The notes: generated by a model not told the origin, from the letters alone. DNA of 64,000 bases from Geodermatophilus africanus (GCF_900107105.1 NZ_FNOT01000006.1:62001-126000); one strand, 5' to 3'; positions 28,640-37,228 are shown, counted from the stretch's first letter. Numbers and translations: made by a program.

Positions 28640-28662
28640 TGATCGTTACGGTCCGATCACGG
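28640..28662. promoter_or_regulatory. Candidate regulator site upstream of the M23 peptidase gene
   Basis: An inverted repeat TGATCG-N8-CGATCA overlaps an 11-bp-spaced direct repeat TTACGG-N5-TCACGG. Direct repeats one helical turn apart suit OmpR-class regulators; MtrA is a known regulator of M23 peptidases in Corynebacterium. The match is by eye. Confidence 0.35.
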
Positions 28663-28771
28663 CGCCGGTACCCACCGGCAGGCGTCCCCGGACGTCCCCG
28701 CCGCCGTCGCTCCCCGACGGGTCGCCCCCCGTGGCACCCGCCCGGGGAGGCGCTCCCGAAGAAGGTGCCCC

Positions 28772-29596
28772 GTGACCCGCTCGACCGGCCCCGCGCTGCT
28801 GGAGCGTCCGCGCACCGACGAGGCCGCCACCGGCGCCATCGCCGCCGTCCCCGCTCCCGCCGAGGTGGTCGGCGAGACCCCGGGGACGCCGGCCGCGGAG
28901 ACCCCCGACGCCGGCGAGCGACCCGCCCCGGTCCGGCGTCGCGCCGTACCCCGCCCGCCGGGCCGGCGCGGCCCCGTGTGGCTGGCCGCGCTCGTCGCGG
29001 GCGCCGTCGTCGCCGCCCTGCCGAGCACCCTGGGCGGCGACACGGCCGGGTTGTCGGGGAGCGCCGCCGACTACGGCCTGGGCGTCGCCTCCGACACCGG
29101 GTTCAGCGGCGACCTGGAGGACGCCGGCGTGCGCCGGGGCATCACCGAGGCCGAGGCGCAGGCCCGGCTCGGCGAGCTGGCCGCCTCCCGCGCCGCCCGG
29201 GAGCCCGAGACGGTGCTGCCCGCGCAGGGCCGGCTCACCACCTGCTTCTGCATGCGCTGGGGCACCATGCACTACGGGCTCGACCTCGCCGGCCCGCTCG
29301 GCACGCCGATCCACTCGGCCACCGACGGCGTCGTCCTCCGCGCCGGCCGCGCCTCCGGGTACGGCAACGCGGTCTACATCCAGGACCCCGACGGCAACGT
29401 CCACGTCTACGGCCACATGCGCTACTACGACGTCGAGGCCGGCGACCTCCTGCACGCGGGTGACCAGATCGCCAAGATCGGCAACGAGGGCCAGTCCACC
29501 GGCCCGCACCTGCACTACCAGATCCACCGCGGCGGCATGAGCGGCCGCCCGATCGACCCGCAGGAGTGGCTCGCCGAGCACGGCGTCACCGTCTGA
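28772..29596 (+). CDS. M23-family (LytM) zinc peptidase, membrane-anchored
   Basis: A 274-residue cell-wall peptidase. A cytoplasmic or linker N-terminus rich in Pro/Ala precedes one helix (VWLAALVAGAVVAALPSTL, about residues 70-88). The C-terminal LytM domain has the zinc ligands in HYGLDLAGP (HxxxD, about 173) and the HLHYQIH motif (about 247), with GRLTTCFCMRWG just before it. CFC is an unusual cysteine pair near the active-site groove. It occupies the Rv0950c position beside sucC. The start is a GTG with a GAAGAAGG site. Confidence 0.88.
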   Translation: MTRSTGPALLERPRTDEAATGAIAAVPAPAEVVGETPGTPAAETPDAGERPAPVRRRAVPRPPGRRGPVWLAALVAGAVVAALPSTLGGDTAGLSGSAADYGLGVASDTGFSGDLEDAGVRRGITEAEAQARLGELAASRAAREPETVLPAQGRLTTCFCMRWGTMHYGLDLAGPLGTPIHSATDGVVLRAGRASGYGNAVYIQDPDGNVHVYGHMRYYDVEAGDLLHAGDQIAKIGNEGQSTGPHLHYQIHRGGMSGRPIDPQEWLAEHGVTV

Positions 29597-29919
29597 CCCG
29601 TCGGCTCCCGGCCGACCCCCGCCGACCGGCCCTCCGGGGCCGCGTCCCGGCGAACTGCGGGACGCCGGCGGTATCAGCGGGCCGTCCCGCCCCTCCGTCC
29701 CTGTGTGCACGCCGCACCGGCGTGAACGGAGGGAGGTCGGCCCGTGCCCCACCGTCCCGACCCGCGGCGTCCGTCCGACGGGGGTTCCTGCGCTGCCGGT
29801 CCCGCGCCGAGGACGAGGAGGCTCTGGTCCGGGTCGAGGGGGCCGACCGCCTCCCGACCCCACCCCCGGGCGGCGGTCGGCCGCCGTCCCGAGCCGGACC
29901 GGGACGTCGTGGAGGAGCC
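29597..29919 (+). promoter_or_regulatory. Intergenic region before the GMC oxidoreductase operon
   Basis: This 323-bp gap probably holds the operon promoter. A perfect 11-bp inverted repeat (GGCCGACCGCC at 29841 and its complement ending 29882) lies 37 bp before the GMC start and could act in the 5' leader. I could not assign -35/-10 boxes with confidence. Confidence 0.4.
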
Positions 29920-32322
29920 GTGATCGGACGACGAGACCCCCGACCCCACGGCCGCCCCGAGCACGTCGAGACCGTCGTCGTCGGTTCGGGGTTCGGCGGT
30001 TCCGTCGCGGCGTACCGCGCGGCCGAGGCCGGCTCCGGCGTGCTCGTCCTCGAGCGCGGGAAGGCGTACCCCCCGGGCAGCTTCCCGCGGACGCCCGCCG
30101 CCATGGGGCGCGCCTTCTGGGACCCCGGCCGCGGCCTGCACGGGCTGTTCGACGTGTGGACCTTCCGCGGTCTGGAAGCCGTGGTGGCCAGCGGTCTCGG
30201 CGGTGGGTCGCTCATCTACGCCAACGTCCTGCTCCGCAAGGACGAGAAGTGGTTCGTGCGCGAGTCGCCGCTGCCCGGCGGGGGCCACGAGCACTGGCCG
30301 GTGAGCCGGGCGGACCTCGACCCGCACTACGACCGGGTGGAGCGGATGCTCGGCGCCACGCCGTACCCGTATCCCGACACCCCGAGGACGCGGGCGCTGT
30401 GGGACAGCGCGGAGCGTCTCGGGCTGCGCCCGCAGCTGCCCCCGCTGGCGGTGACCTTCGCCGCCGAACCCGGCGGGCGGCCGGTCCCCGGCGCGCCGAT
30501 CCCCGAGCCGGCGCACGGCAACCTGCACGGGCTTCCCCGCCGCACCTGCCGGCTGATCGGCGAGTGCGACGTCGGCTGCAACGAGGGCGCGAAGAACACC
30601 CTCGACCACACCTACCTCTCCGCGGCCGTGCACCACGGCGCCGAGATCCGGACCCGCTGCGAGGTCCGCGACCTCGTCCCGCTGCCCGGCGGCGGCTACG
30701 AGGTCGGCTACGTCGTCCATGAGGAGGCCGACGAGGGACGGCGGACGCGGACCGGCGCGCTCCCCGTCCACCGGGTCACCTGCGACCGGCTGGTGCTGGC
30801 GGCCGGCACGCTCGGCTCCACCTTCCTGCTGCTGCGCAACCGGGCCGCCTTCCCCGGCCTCAGCGGGGCCCTGGGCGCGCGGTTCTCCGGCAACGGTGAC
30901 CTGCTGACCTTCCTGGTCGGCGCCTCGGACCCGGCCGCGCCCGACGGCCACCGGCGGATCGAGGCCAGCCGCGGTCCGGTCATCACCACCGCGATCCGGG
31001 TCGGCGACGCGCTCGACGGGGACGGCGCCACCGGACGCGGCTTCTACGTCGAGGACGCCGGCTACCCCGCGTTCGCCGACTGGCTGGTCGAGTCCAGCCA
31101 GCTGCCCGGCAGAGCCCGCCGGCTCGCCCGCTTCGCCCTCGCCCGTGCCCGGGCGCGGCTGCACGGCTCACCGCGGAGCGGCATCTCCGCCGACGTGAGC
31201 GCGCTGATCGGCCCCGGCCGGCTCTCCGACGGCTCCCTGCCCCTGCTCGGCATGGGCCGCGACGTCCCGGACGGCGTGCTGCGGCTGCGGCGCGGGCACC
31301 TCGCCGTCGACTGGACGACCGCCACCTCCCGGGACTACTTCGAGCGGGTCCGCGGCACCATGCGGGCGATCGCCGACGACCTCGACGCCGACTTCCGCGA
31401 CAACCCGCTGTGGTGGACCCGCCGGGTCGTCACCGTGCACCCGCTCGGCGGAGCGCCCATGGGCCGTTCCGCGCGGGAGGGCGTCTGCGACTCCCACGGC
31501 GAGGTGTTCGGCCACCCGGGGCTGCACGTCCTCGACGGTGCGCTGCTGCCCGGACCCGTGGGGGCCAACCCGTCGTTGACGATCGCCGCGCTCGCCGACC
31601 GCGCCTGCGACCGCATCCTGTCCGGCCGGGGGACCGCCGCCGCGCGGAGGAGCCCGTCGCCGTCCCCGGACAGCACCGACCGGCCGGCCGGTCCACCGTC
31701 CCCCGGCGCGACCAGCCTGTCCTTCACCGAGGAGATGAAGGGCTTCGTCGCCCTCGGCGCGACCGACCCCGGGTCGGGGGCCGCGCAGGGCCGACGGCTC
31801 GGCCAGCGCCTCGAGTTCCGCCTGACCATCACCGCCGACGACGTCGACCGCTTCGTCGCCGACCCGGCCCACCAGGCCACGGCGACCGGCTCCGTCGACA
31901 GCGACGTCCTCGGTGGCCGGCTGCCGGTGGTGCGGGGGTGGTTCAACCTGTTCACCCGCGACGACGACCCGTCCCGGCGCAGGATGCTCTACCGGTTGCA
32001 CATGACCGACGGCGGCGGCGACCCGCTGACCCTCGTCGGGCACAAGGACGTGCACGACGACCCCGGTCTCGACGTCTGGCGGGACACCTCGACGCTGTAC
32101 CTGCGGGTCCTCCGCGGCCACGTCGAGCCCGCCGACGACGCCACGGCACCCGTGGTCGGCGCCGGGGTCGTCACCATCCATCCGGCCGATTTCGCCCAGC
32201 AGCTGACGACCTTCCGGACGACGGGACCGCACGGGGCGGAGGCCCTGGCGTCCTTCGGCCGGCTGTTCCTCGGCCAGCTGTGGCAGGTCTACGGCCGCCG
32301 TCTCGAGGTGGTGACGACGTGA
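29920..32322 (+). CDS. GMC (cholesterol oxidase-like) oxidoreductase with a C-terminal extension
   Basis: An 800-residue flavoprotein. The FAD Rossmann motif is VVVGSGFGGSVAAYRAAEAG (about residues 20-39). Other GMC marks are GLGGGSLIYANVLLR (about 92), CRLIGECDVGCNEGAKNTLD (about 210) and the C-terminal active-site His/Asn pair in HPLGGAPMG and GANPSLTIAALADRA (about 508 and 547), as in cholesterol oxidases. After about residue 600 an extra ~200-residue domain (TEEMKGFV ... RLEFRLTITADDVDRF ... VRGWFNLFTRDD ... LVGHKDVHDDPGLDVW) resembles a lipocalin-like ligand domain. The GTG at 29920 has GGAGG 4 nt upstream. The stop overlaps the next start as GTGA. The substrate is unknown; a sterol or other lipid alcohol is a guess. 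Confidence 0.85.
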   Translation: MIGRRDPRPHGRPEHVETVVVGSGFGGSVAAYRAAEAGSGVLVLERGKAYPPGSFPRTPAAMGRAFWDPGRGLHGLFDVWTFRGLEAVVASGLGGGSLIYANVLLRKDEKWFVRESPLPGGGHEHWPVSRADLDPHYDRVERMLGATPYPYPDTPRTRALWDSAERLGLRPQLPPLAVTFAAEPGGRPVPGAPIPEPAHGNLHGLPRRTCRLIGECDVGCNEGAKNTLDHTYLSAAVHHGAEIRTRCEVRDLVPLPGGGYEVGYVVHEEADEGRRTRTGALPVHRVTCDRLVLAAGTLGSTFLLLRNRAAFPGLSGALGARFSGNGDLLTFLVGASDPAAPDGHRRIEASRGPVITTAIRVGDALDGDGATGRGFYVEDAGYPAFADWLVESSQLPGRARRLARFALARARARLHGSPRSGISADVSALIGPGRLSDGSLPLLGMGRDVPDGVLRLRRGHLAVDWTTATSRDYFERVRGTMRAIADDLDADFRDNPLWWTRRVVTVHPLGGAPMGRSAREGVCDSHGEVFGHPGLHVLDGALLPGPVGANPSLTIAALADRACDRILSGRGTAAARRSPSPSPDSTDRPAGPPSPGATSLSFTEEMKGFVALGATDPGSGAAQGRRLGQRLEFRLTITADDVDRFVADPAHQATATGSVDSDVLGGRLPVVRGWFNLFTRDDDPSRRRMLYRLHMTDGGGDPLTLVGHKDVHDDPGLDVWRDTSTLYLRVLRGHVEPADDATAPVVGAGVVTIHPADFAQQLTTFRTTGPHGAEALASFGRLFLGQLWQVYGRRLEVVTT

Positions 32323-34316
32323 GGGTCGGTGAGCTGCGCAGCCAGCACGAGGAGGAGCTCGGGTTCCGGCCGGAGGACGCGGTCCGCTGGCTGTCGCCCG
32401 CCGAGCTCTGGCGGGCCGGCGTCAAGGTCGTGCTGTCGTCGGTGTTCGCCAGCTACGCCGACAAGCGCGAGGTGCAGGCCGGCCTCGCCGTCCCGAAGCT
32501 CCTGCGCGTGGCCCCCACCGCCCGGGACGGCGACGCCGGCGGCGACGTGTGGGTGGACTTCGTCGCCGACCTCGGCGACGGCTTCGACGCGACCTACACC
32601 GTCGCCTCGCTGCTCGCCGCCGACCAGCTCCGACCGGAGGGCAGGGACGGGACGGAGGTGCTCCCCCGTGGCTCCCTGCTCGTGCTCGGCGGCGACGAGG
32701 TGTACCCCACCGCGTCGGCGCGCGAGTACGAGAACCGCATGAAGGGGCCCTACGCCGCCGCGTTCCCCCGCGACCGCGTCGCCGAGCGGGACCGGCCGTT
32801 GATGGTCGTCCTGCCGGGCAACCACGACTGGTACGACGGGCTCACCTCGTTCCTGCGCTTCTTCACCCAGGAGCGGCCGATCGGGGGGTGGCGCACCGAG
32901 CAGAAGCGCAGCTACTTCGCCGTCCAGCTGCCGCACCGGTGGTGGCTGCTGGGGCTGGACAGCCAGTTCAGCAACGACCTCGACGAACCCCAGCTCCAGT
33001 ACTTCGAGCAGCACGTCTCGGCGCACCTGCAGCCGGGTGACAGCGTGATCCTCTGCGCGGCCACCCCGACCTGGGTGCACACGGCGGACGAGGACCCTGA
33101 CGCCTTCAACTCGCTGCACTGGTTCGACCGCCACTACATCCGCGAGCGGCCGGACGGCTCCGGCGGCCGCGTGTCCACCGGCGCCGCCGTGCGGCTGTGG
33201 ATCACCGGCGACAGCCACCACTACGCGCGGTTCGCCGAGTGGCTGCCGGGTGACCCGGCCGACCCCGGGGACAGCCCCGCCCAGGAGGCGGACGCCGAAC
33301 CGTCCCTGCGCCCCGACCCCCGGCGCCGGCAGATGGTCGTCTGCGGCCTCGGCGGCGCGTACCTCTCGGCGAGCCACCGGGTGCCCGAGCTGCTCCAGCT
33401 GCCGCCGACGACGGCGAAGATGCGGGAGAAGGACGCCCCGCCGCTGCGGTTCGCGCGCGCGGAGGTCTGCTATCCCGACCGCCGGACGTCGGCCCGCTGG
33501 GCGCGCCGGCTGGCCGCCCCGTGGTCCCGCTACTGGCTGCCGCGGCGCAACCCGGGGTTCGGCACGATCGCGGCCGGGGTGCACCTCGCGCTGTTCCTGA
33601 CCCTCGGCGCGCTGCTCGGGCTCGTCAGCGGCCGCGACCCCGTCTCCGCGGTGCGGGAGGCCACCGTCGGGGACGCGCTGCGGCTGGGCAGCCAGGTGGG
33701 AGTCGCCGTCGCCCTCGCACTCCTCGCGCCGTGGGTGCTGCGATCGGTGCGCGGCAGCACCTGGCGTCCCCCGTCGACGGCCGTCGCCGGCGTGCTGCTC
33801 CAGGTCGTCGTCGCCGGTGCGGCGTTCGTCGCGGCGGTCGCCGTCACCGGGGAGACGTGGCCGGGTTGGGTCGTCGTGGCCGCGGGGTCCGCGTGGGCCG
33901 CGGCGGTCGGCTGGGTGCTGGGCAGCGAGGCCTTCGCCGGGTACGTGCTCCTCGCCCGCTCGGGCCAGGTGTTCGGCTGGCAGATGTCCGGTCAGTCCGT
34001 GGAGGACAACAAGGGCTTCCTGCGGATGCGCATCGACCCGACCGGCCGGCTCACGCTCTTCCCCCTGGTCGTGGACGAGGTCTGCCACGACTGGGCGGTC
34101 GACCCCGACCCGCGGACGCACCCGGAGGCGACGAGCAGGCGACCGGTCCCGGCCCGGGCCCTGCCGGTCCCCCGCCTGCTGGAGGACCCCATCGAGATCG
34201 ACCCCACGACGGCGGCGGCAGCGGCCCGGGTTCCCGTCCCGGGCAGCACCGCTGCGCCCCGGCCACCCGAACAGCAGGACCGCTCGACCACAGAGAAGGG
34301 AACCGTCCGTGCGTAG
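32319..34316 (+). CDS. Metallophosphoesterase with a C-terminal membrane domain
   Basis: A 665-residue protein. The calcineurin-like domain covers about residues 1-400: a GD motif in LLVLGGDEVYPT, the GNHD motif in VVLPGNHDWYDG (about 166-178), and a late GDSHHYARF motif. The usual first DxH block appears only as FVADLGDGFDATY, so one metal ligand may be replaced. From about residue 410 there are four or five helices (GVHLALFLTLGALLGLV, VGVAVALALLAPWVL, VAGVLLQVVVAGAAFVAAVAV, WVVVAAGSAWAAAVGWVLG), then a hydrophilic tail. It is coupled to the GMC gene by GTGA and overlaps the hydrolase gene by 8 bp. The substrate is unknown. Confidence 0.8.
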   Translation: MRVGELRSQHEEELGFRPEDAVRWLSPAELWRAGVKVVLSSVFASYADKREVQAGLAVPKLLRVAPTARDGDAGGDVWVDFVADLGDGFDATYTVASLLAADQLRPEGRDGTEVLPRGSLLVLGGDEVYPTASAREYENRMKGPYAAAFPRDRVAERDRPLMVVLPGNHDWYDGLTSFLRFFTQERPIGGWRTEQKRSYFAVQLPHRWWLLGLDSQFSNDLDEPQLQYFEQHVSAHLQPGDSVILCAATPTWVHTADEDPDAFNSLHWFDRHYIRERPDGSGGRVSTGAAVRLWITGDSHHYARFAEWLPGDPADPGDSPAQEADAEPSLRPDPRRRQMVVCGLGGAYLSASHRVPELLQLPPTTAKMREKDAPPLRFARAEVCYPDRRTSARWARRLAAPWSRYWLPRRNPGFGTIAAGVHLALFLTLGALLGLVSGRDPVSAVREATVGDALRLGSQVGVAVALALLAPWVLRSVRGSTWRPPSTAVAGVLLQVVVAGAAFVAAVAVTGETWPGWVVVAAGSAWAAAVGWVLGSEAFAGYVLLARSGQVFGWQMSGQSVEDNKGFLRMRIDPTGRLTLFPLVVDEVCHDWAVDPDPRTHPEATSRRPVPARALPVPRLLEDPIEIDPTTAAAAARVPVPGSTAAPRPPEQQDRSTTEKGTVRA

Positions 34317-35475
34317 CATCCCGCTCTACACGCTGGAGGGGGTCCAGGACGCCGAGGTCCGGCCCTACTCCTTCTCGACCGAAGACGGGCTGGGGCTCAG
34401 CATGCTGCGCTTCAGCCGTGGCACCGACGCCGGCGAATCGGTGCTGGTCATCCACGGCCTGACGACGTCGAGCGACATGTTCATCATGCCGGAGCACCGG
34501 AACCTGGTGACCCACCTGCTCGACTCCGGCTACCGGGACGTGTGGTGCCTCGACTTCCGGATGAGCAACCGGTACTCCTACAACCTCTTCAAGCACCGCT
34601 ACACGATGGACGACGTCGCGCTGTTCGACTTCCCGCCGGCGGTCGAGCTGGTGCGGCGGGAGAACGGCGGCCGACCGATCCACGTCATCTGCCACTGCCT
34701 CGGCTCGGTGTCGTTCATGATGAGCCTCTTCGGCGGCGCGGTCGACGGGATCGCCAGCGTGATCGCCAACAGCGTCGCGCTGACCCCGCGGGTGCCCGGC
34801 TGGTCGCGGGTCAAGCTCGGTGTCGCGCCGTTCCTGGTCGAGACCGTCCTGGGCCTGCCCTATCTGAACCCGCGGTGGAACGAGGACCCGGGCCTGTCCA
34901 GGGGCAAGCTGTTCTCCAAGGTCGTCTCGCGGTTCCACGGCGAGTGCGACGAGCCCGACTGCCACATGCTCAGCCTCATGTGGGGCACCGGCTGGCCGGC
35001 GCTGTACAGCCACGAGAAGCTCGCCGAGGTCACGCACCGGCGCGGCGGCGACCTCTACGGGGCGACGAGCATGAACTACTACCGGCACGTCCTCCGTATG
35101 GTCCGCGCCGGCCGGGCGGTGAAGATGCACCCGGACGACCCGACCCACGACCGGCTCCCCGACGACTACCTCGCCCGCGCGGCCGACATCCGGACCCCGG
35201 TGCTGCTGGTCACCGGTGACCGGAACCGGGTGTTCACCGACTCGAACATCGTCTGCCACCAGGAGCTCGAGCGCCGGGCACCCGGCCGGCACGAGCTCGC
35301 CGTGCTGCCCGGCTACGGCCACCAGGACCCGTTCATGGGGGCGCACGTCGCGGAGGAGGTCTTCCCCACGTTCGTCGACTTCCTCGACCGGCACCGCACG
35401 GCCACCGCGAGCGCGGTGCAGCCGTCACCCGCCGGGACCGGACAGGTGGCACCGGCGATGACCCCTGCCGGCTGA
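34309..35475 (+). CDS. Alpha/beta hydrolase with a cysteine in the nucleophile position
   Basis: A 388-residue hydrolase, third gene of the GMC operon. The oxyanion segment is SVLVIHGLTTSSDMFIMPEHRNL (about residues 45-67). The nucleophile elbow, normally GxSxG, reads VICHCLGSVSF (about 127), placing Cys where Ser is expected. The acid is in VTGDRNRVF (about 303) and the base His in LPGYGHQDPFMG (about 338). A Cys nucleophile is known in PHA synthases and dienelactone hydrolase. The region between is long with extra Cys (GECDEPDCHM). The GTG at 34309 overlaps the upstream stop by 8 bp with an AGAAGGGA site. Confidence 0.82.
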   Translation: MRSIPLYTLEGVQDAEVRPYSFSTEDGLGLSMLRFSRGTDAGESVLVIHGLTTSSDMFIMPEHRNLVTHLLDSGYRDVWCLDFRMSNRYSYNLFKHRYTMDDVALFDFPPAVELVRRENGGRPIHVICHCLGSVSFMMSLFGGAVDGIASVIANSVALTPRVPGWSRVKLGVAPFLVETVLGLPYLNPRWNEDPGLSRGKLFSKVVSRFHGECDEPDCHMLSLMWGTGWPALYSHEKLAEVTHRRGGDLYGATSMNYYRHVLRMVRAGRAVKMHPDDPTHDRLPDDYLARAADIRTPVLLVTGDRNRVFTDSNIVCHQELERRAPGRHELAVLPGYGHQDPFMGAHVAEEVFPTFVDFLDRHRTATASAVQPSPAGTGQVAPAMTPAG

Positions 35476-35484
35476 CGCCCCGCG

Positions 35485-35508
35485 CCCGGGGACTCAGCCG
35501 TCCCCGGG
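35485..35508. terminator. Bidirectional hairpin between the hydrolase and TetR-like genes
   Basis: CCCGGGGAC-TCAGCC-GTCCCCGGG, 9-bp perfect arms, lies between two convergent genes and includes the stop codon of the minus-strand gene in its loop. Confidence 0.7.
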
Positions 35509-36339
35509 CCGCTGCGGACCGGGCGGTACGGCGCAGACCTCCGGGTTCGTGAAGAAGCCTGGCAGCAGCGCGAGGATCGTCCCGGTCAGGACGTCGTCCC
35601 CGGTCGAGAGCTGCGCCGGCGACCCCATCGCCCGGGCGCGCAGCCGGGCACCCTCCGCGACGGCGTCGAAGACCTCGGCGACGTCGGACCAGGCGTACCC
35701 GGGGCGCAACCGGAGGCCGTAGCGGTCCGCGAGGAGCTGGTAGAGCCCTGCCCAGTGCGTGATCCAGTGCTCGTACCGTGCCGTGAGGAAGCCCTGCACT
35801 CGTGGGTGGTTCGGCAGGGCGACCCAGACGACCGTCTGCAGGCTCCACAGCGGGTCCCCGGTCGTCAGAGCCATCGCGCGGTCGACGAGCCGGCGGACGA
35901 ACTCGCCGAAGGAGGCGTCCTCGGGGATCTCCCGGGCGGCCTCGGCCACGTCCCGGACGGCCTGCTCCAGCAGCGCCGGCCGCAGCAGGTACGCGATGAG
36001 GTCCTCGGTGTAGCGGCTCTTGTACCGCCATCGGTCCCGGAACATCCCGACGGTGAGCATCCTGGGGTGGTCCCGGTGGGCGTCCTCCTGCTCGGCGCGT
36101 TCGACGAGCCGCGCCTGGGACAGCCCCGTGAACAGGCGGGTGCCGGCGTCGTGGTCGTCGAGCAGGTCAGGGCCCCGGTGGTCGAGCAGGTCGTCGCGCA
36201 GCAGGTGCAGCCCGAGCTCGAGGAACGCGCGGGTCTCCGGGCTGTTCGCGATCTTCGCGCGCGTTCCCGGCCGGGCGTCCGCGGCGACGTTGGTCAGCAC
36301 GGGCGCCAGGTCGTCCACGGGCCTGTCGGCCACGGGCAT
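35494..36339 (-). CDS. TetR-like regulator (tentative)
   Basis: A 281-residue soluble protein. The segment TRAKIANSPETRAFLELGLHLLRDDLLDHRG ... MLTVGMFRDRWRYKSRYTEDLIAYLL (about residues 28-110) has the spacing of a TetR helix-turn-helix with an insert, and the rest is helical and could be a ligand domain (SLQTVVWVALPNHPRVQGFL, HWITHWAGLYQLLADRYGLRL). A GGAGG site supports the ATG at 36339. It converges on the GMC operon and has a perfect 18-bp palindrome 44 bp upstream. The assignment is weak; a non-regulatory helical protein is possible. Confidence 0.5.
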   Translation of the reverse strand: MPVADRPVDDLAPVLTNVAADARPGTRAKIANSPETRAFLELGLHLLRDDLLDHRGPDLLDDHDAGTRLFTGLSQARLVERAEQEDAHRDHPRMLTVGMFRDRWRYKSRYTEDLIAYLLRPALLEQAVRDVAEAAREIPEDASFGEFVRRLVDRAMALTTGDPLWSLQTVVWVALPNHPRVQGFLTARYEHWITHWAGLYQLLADRYGLRLRPGYAWSDVAEVFDAVAEGARLRARAMGSPAQLSTGDDVLTGTILALLPGFFTNPEVCAVPPGPQRPGDG

Positions 36340-36382
36340 CGGCGCCTCCCGGACACGACGGACGCTCGACCCCCAGCGTAGG

Positions 36383-36400
36383 ACCTCCAGCGCTGGAGGT
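36383..36400. promoter_or_regulatory. 18-bp perfect palindrome (candidate operator)
   Basis: ACCTCCAGCGCTGGAGGT is fully self-complementary. It lies 44 bp before the TetR-like start and 139 bp before the sigma-factor start, in the divergent region. Size and symmetry fit a TetR-class dimer site. The rest of the 199-bp gap shows nothing else clear. Confidence 0.65.
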
Positions 36401-36538
36401 GTCAGGACCGCACCCGTGGACGTGCCCGCCCACCCCGACGGTGGCGGCTGCGCCCTCCGCGCCACATGGGCTTGGACGTGCCGTGCCGGTCGACCGGACG
36501 GTGGTCCCACCACACGCGGACGGCAGCGAAGGACCGAC

Positions 36539-37228
36539 ATGTCCGATCACGAACGCGGCCTCGGACTTCCGCAGCCGCACGACCCCGCCCCCGCGGCGGA
36601 GCCGGACGTCCTGCCCCCGCCGGCAGGCGGGGAGCCCGACCTGGCGGCGCTCGTCACCGCCGCCAGGGAGGGCGACGAGGCGGCCTGGAGCCGGCTCGTC
36701 GAGCTCTTCACCCCCCTGGTGCGCGCGATCACCCGCGGGTACCGGCTCGGCGACCGCGATGCCGAGGACGTCGGCCAGGTGGTCTGGTTGCGTCTCGTCG
36801 AGCACATCGATCGGCTCCGGGTCCCGGAGGCGCTGCCCGGCTGGATCGCCACGACGGTCCGCCACGAGTGCGCGCGGACGACCCGCGGCAACCGCCGGGT
36901 GCTTCCGGTCGACCCGCTCGACGACTGGGTGCCCCCGCTCACGAACGACCACCCCGACGTCGACGCCGACCTGCTGCACGCCGAGCAGGTCCGGGCCGTG
37001 CGGGTCGGGCTCACCGACCTGCCCCCGGCGCAACGCGACCTGCTGCTCCTCCTCGCGACGGACCCGCCGCCCAGCTACCGGGAGATCAGCGCGATGCTCG
37101 ACATGCCGATCGGCAGCATCGGCCCGACCCGGGCCCGCAGCCTGGCCCGGCTCGGTGCGACGCCGGCCGTCAGCGAGTACCTCGGCAACGGATCCCGCGA
37201 GCACGCGCGGCGCACGTGCGCGGCGTGA
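36539..37228 (+). CDS. ECF-like sigma-70 family factor
   Basis: A 229-residue RNA polymerase sigma factor with only regions 2 and 4. Region 2 covers LFTPLVRAITRGYRLGDRDAEDVGQVVWLRLVEHIDRL (about residues 55-95), and WIATTVRHECARTTR follows it. Region 4 covers LPPAQRDLLLLLATDPPPSYREISAMLDMPIGSIGPTRARSLARL (about 160-205). AAGGA lies 6 nt before the ATG. No anti-sigma gene is adjacent, so control is probably by transcription or by a distant partner; the 18-bp palindrome upstream is a candidate site. Confidence 0.82.
   Translation: MSDHERGLGLPQPHDPAPAAEPDVLPPPAGGEPDLAALVTAAREGDEAAWSRLVELFTPLVRAITRGYRLGDRDAEDVGQVVWLRLVEHIDRLRVPEALPGWIATTVRHECARTTRGNRRVLPVDPLDDWVPPLTNDHPDVDADLLHAEQVRAVRVGLTDLPPAQRDLLLLLATDPPPSYREISAMLDMPIGSIGPTRARSLARLGATPAVSEYLGNGSREHARRTCAA

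Larger units (their letters stand above)
28427..28771 (+). promoter_or_regulatory. Intergenic region between the lipase and M23 genes
   Basis: This 345-bp gap holds a family A repeat at 28450-28503, a small hairpin near 28511-28530 (GCAGGAGG-GCCA-CCTCCTGC), and an AT-richer patch at 28640-28662 listed separately. No c-di-AMP riboswitch signature (GGGGAA-type core) was found, although such switches often precede cell-wall hydrolase genes in actinobacteria. Confidence 0.5.

Noticed and set aside
28427-28771. Possible c-di-AMP (ydaO-type) riboswitch before the M23 gene
   Set aside because: Such switches are common before actinobacterial wall hydrolases, but the conserved GGGGAA-type core and pseudoknot parts are absent.
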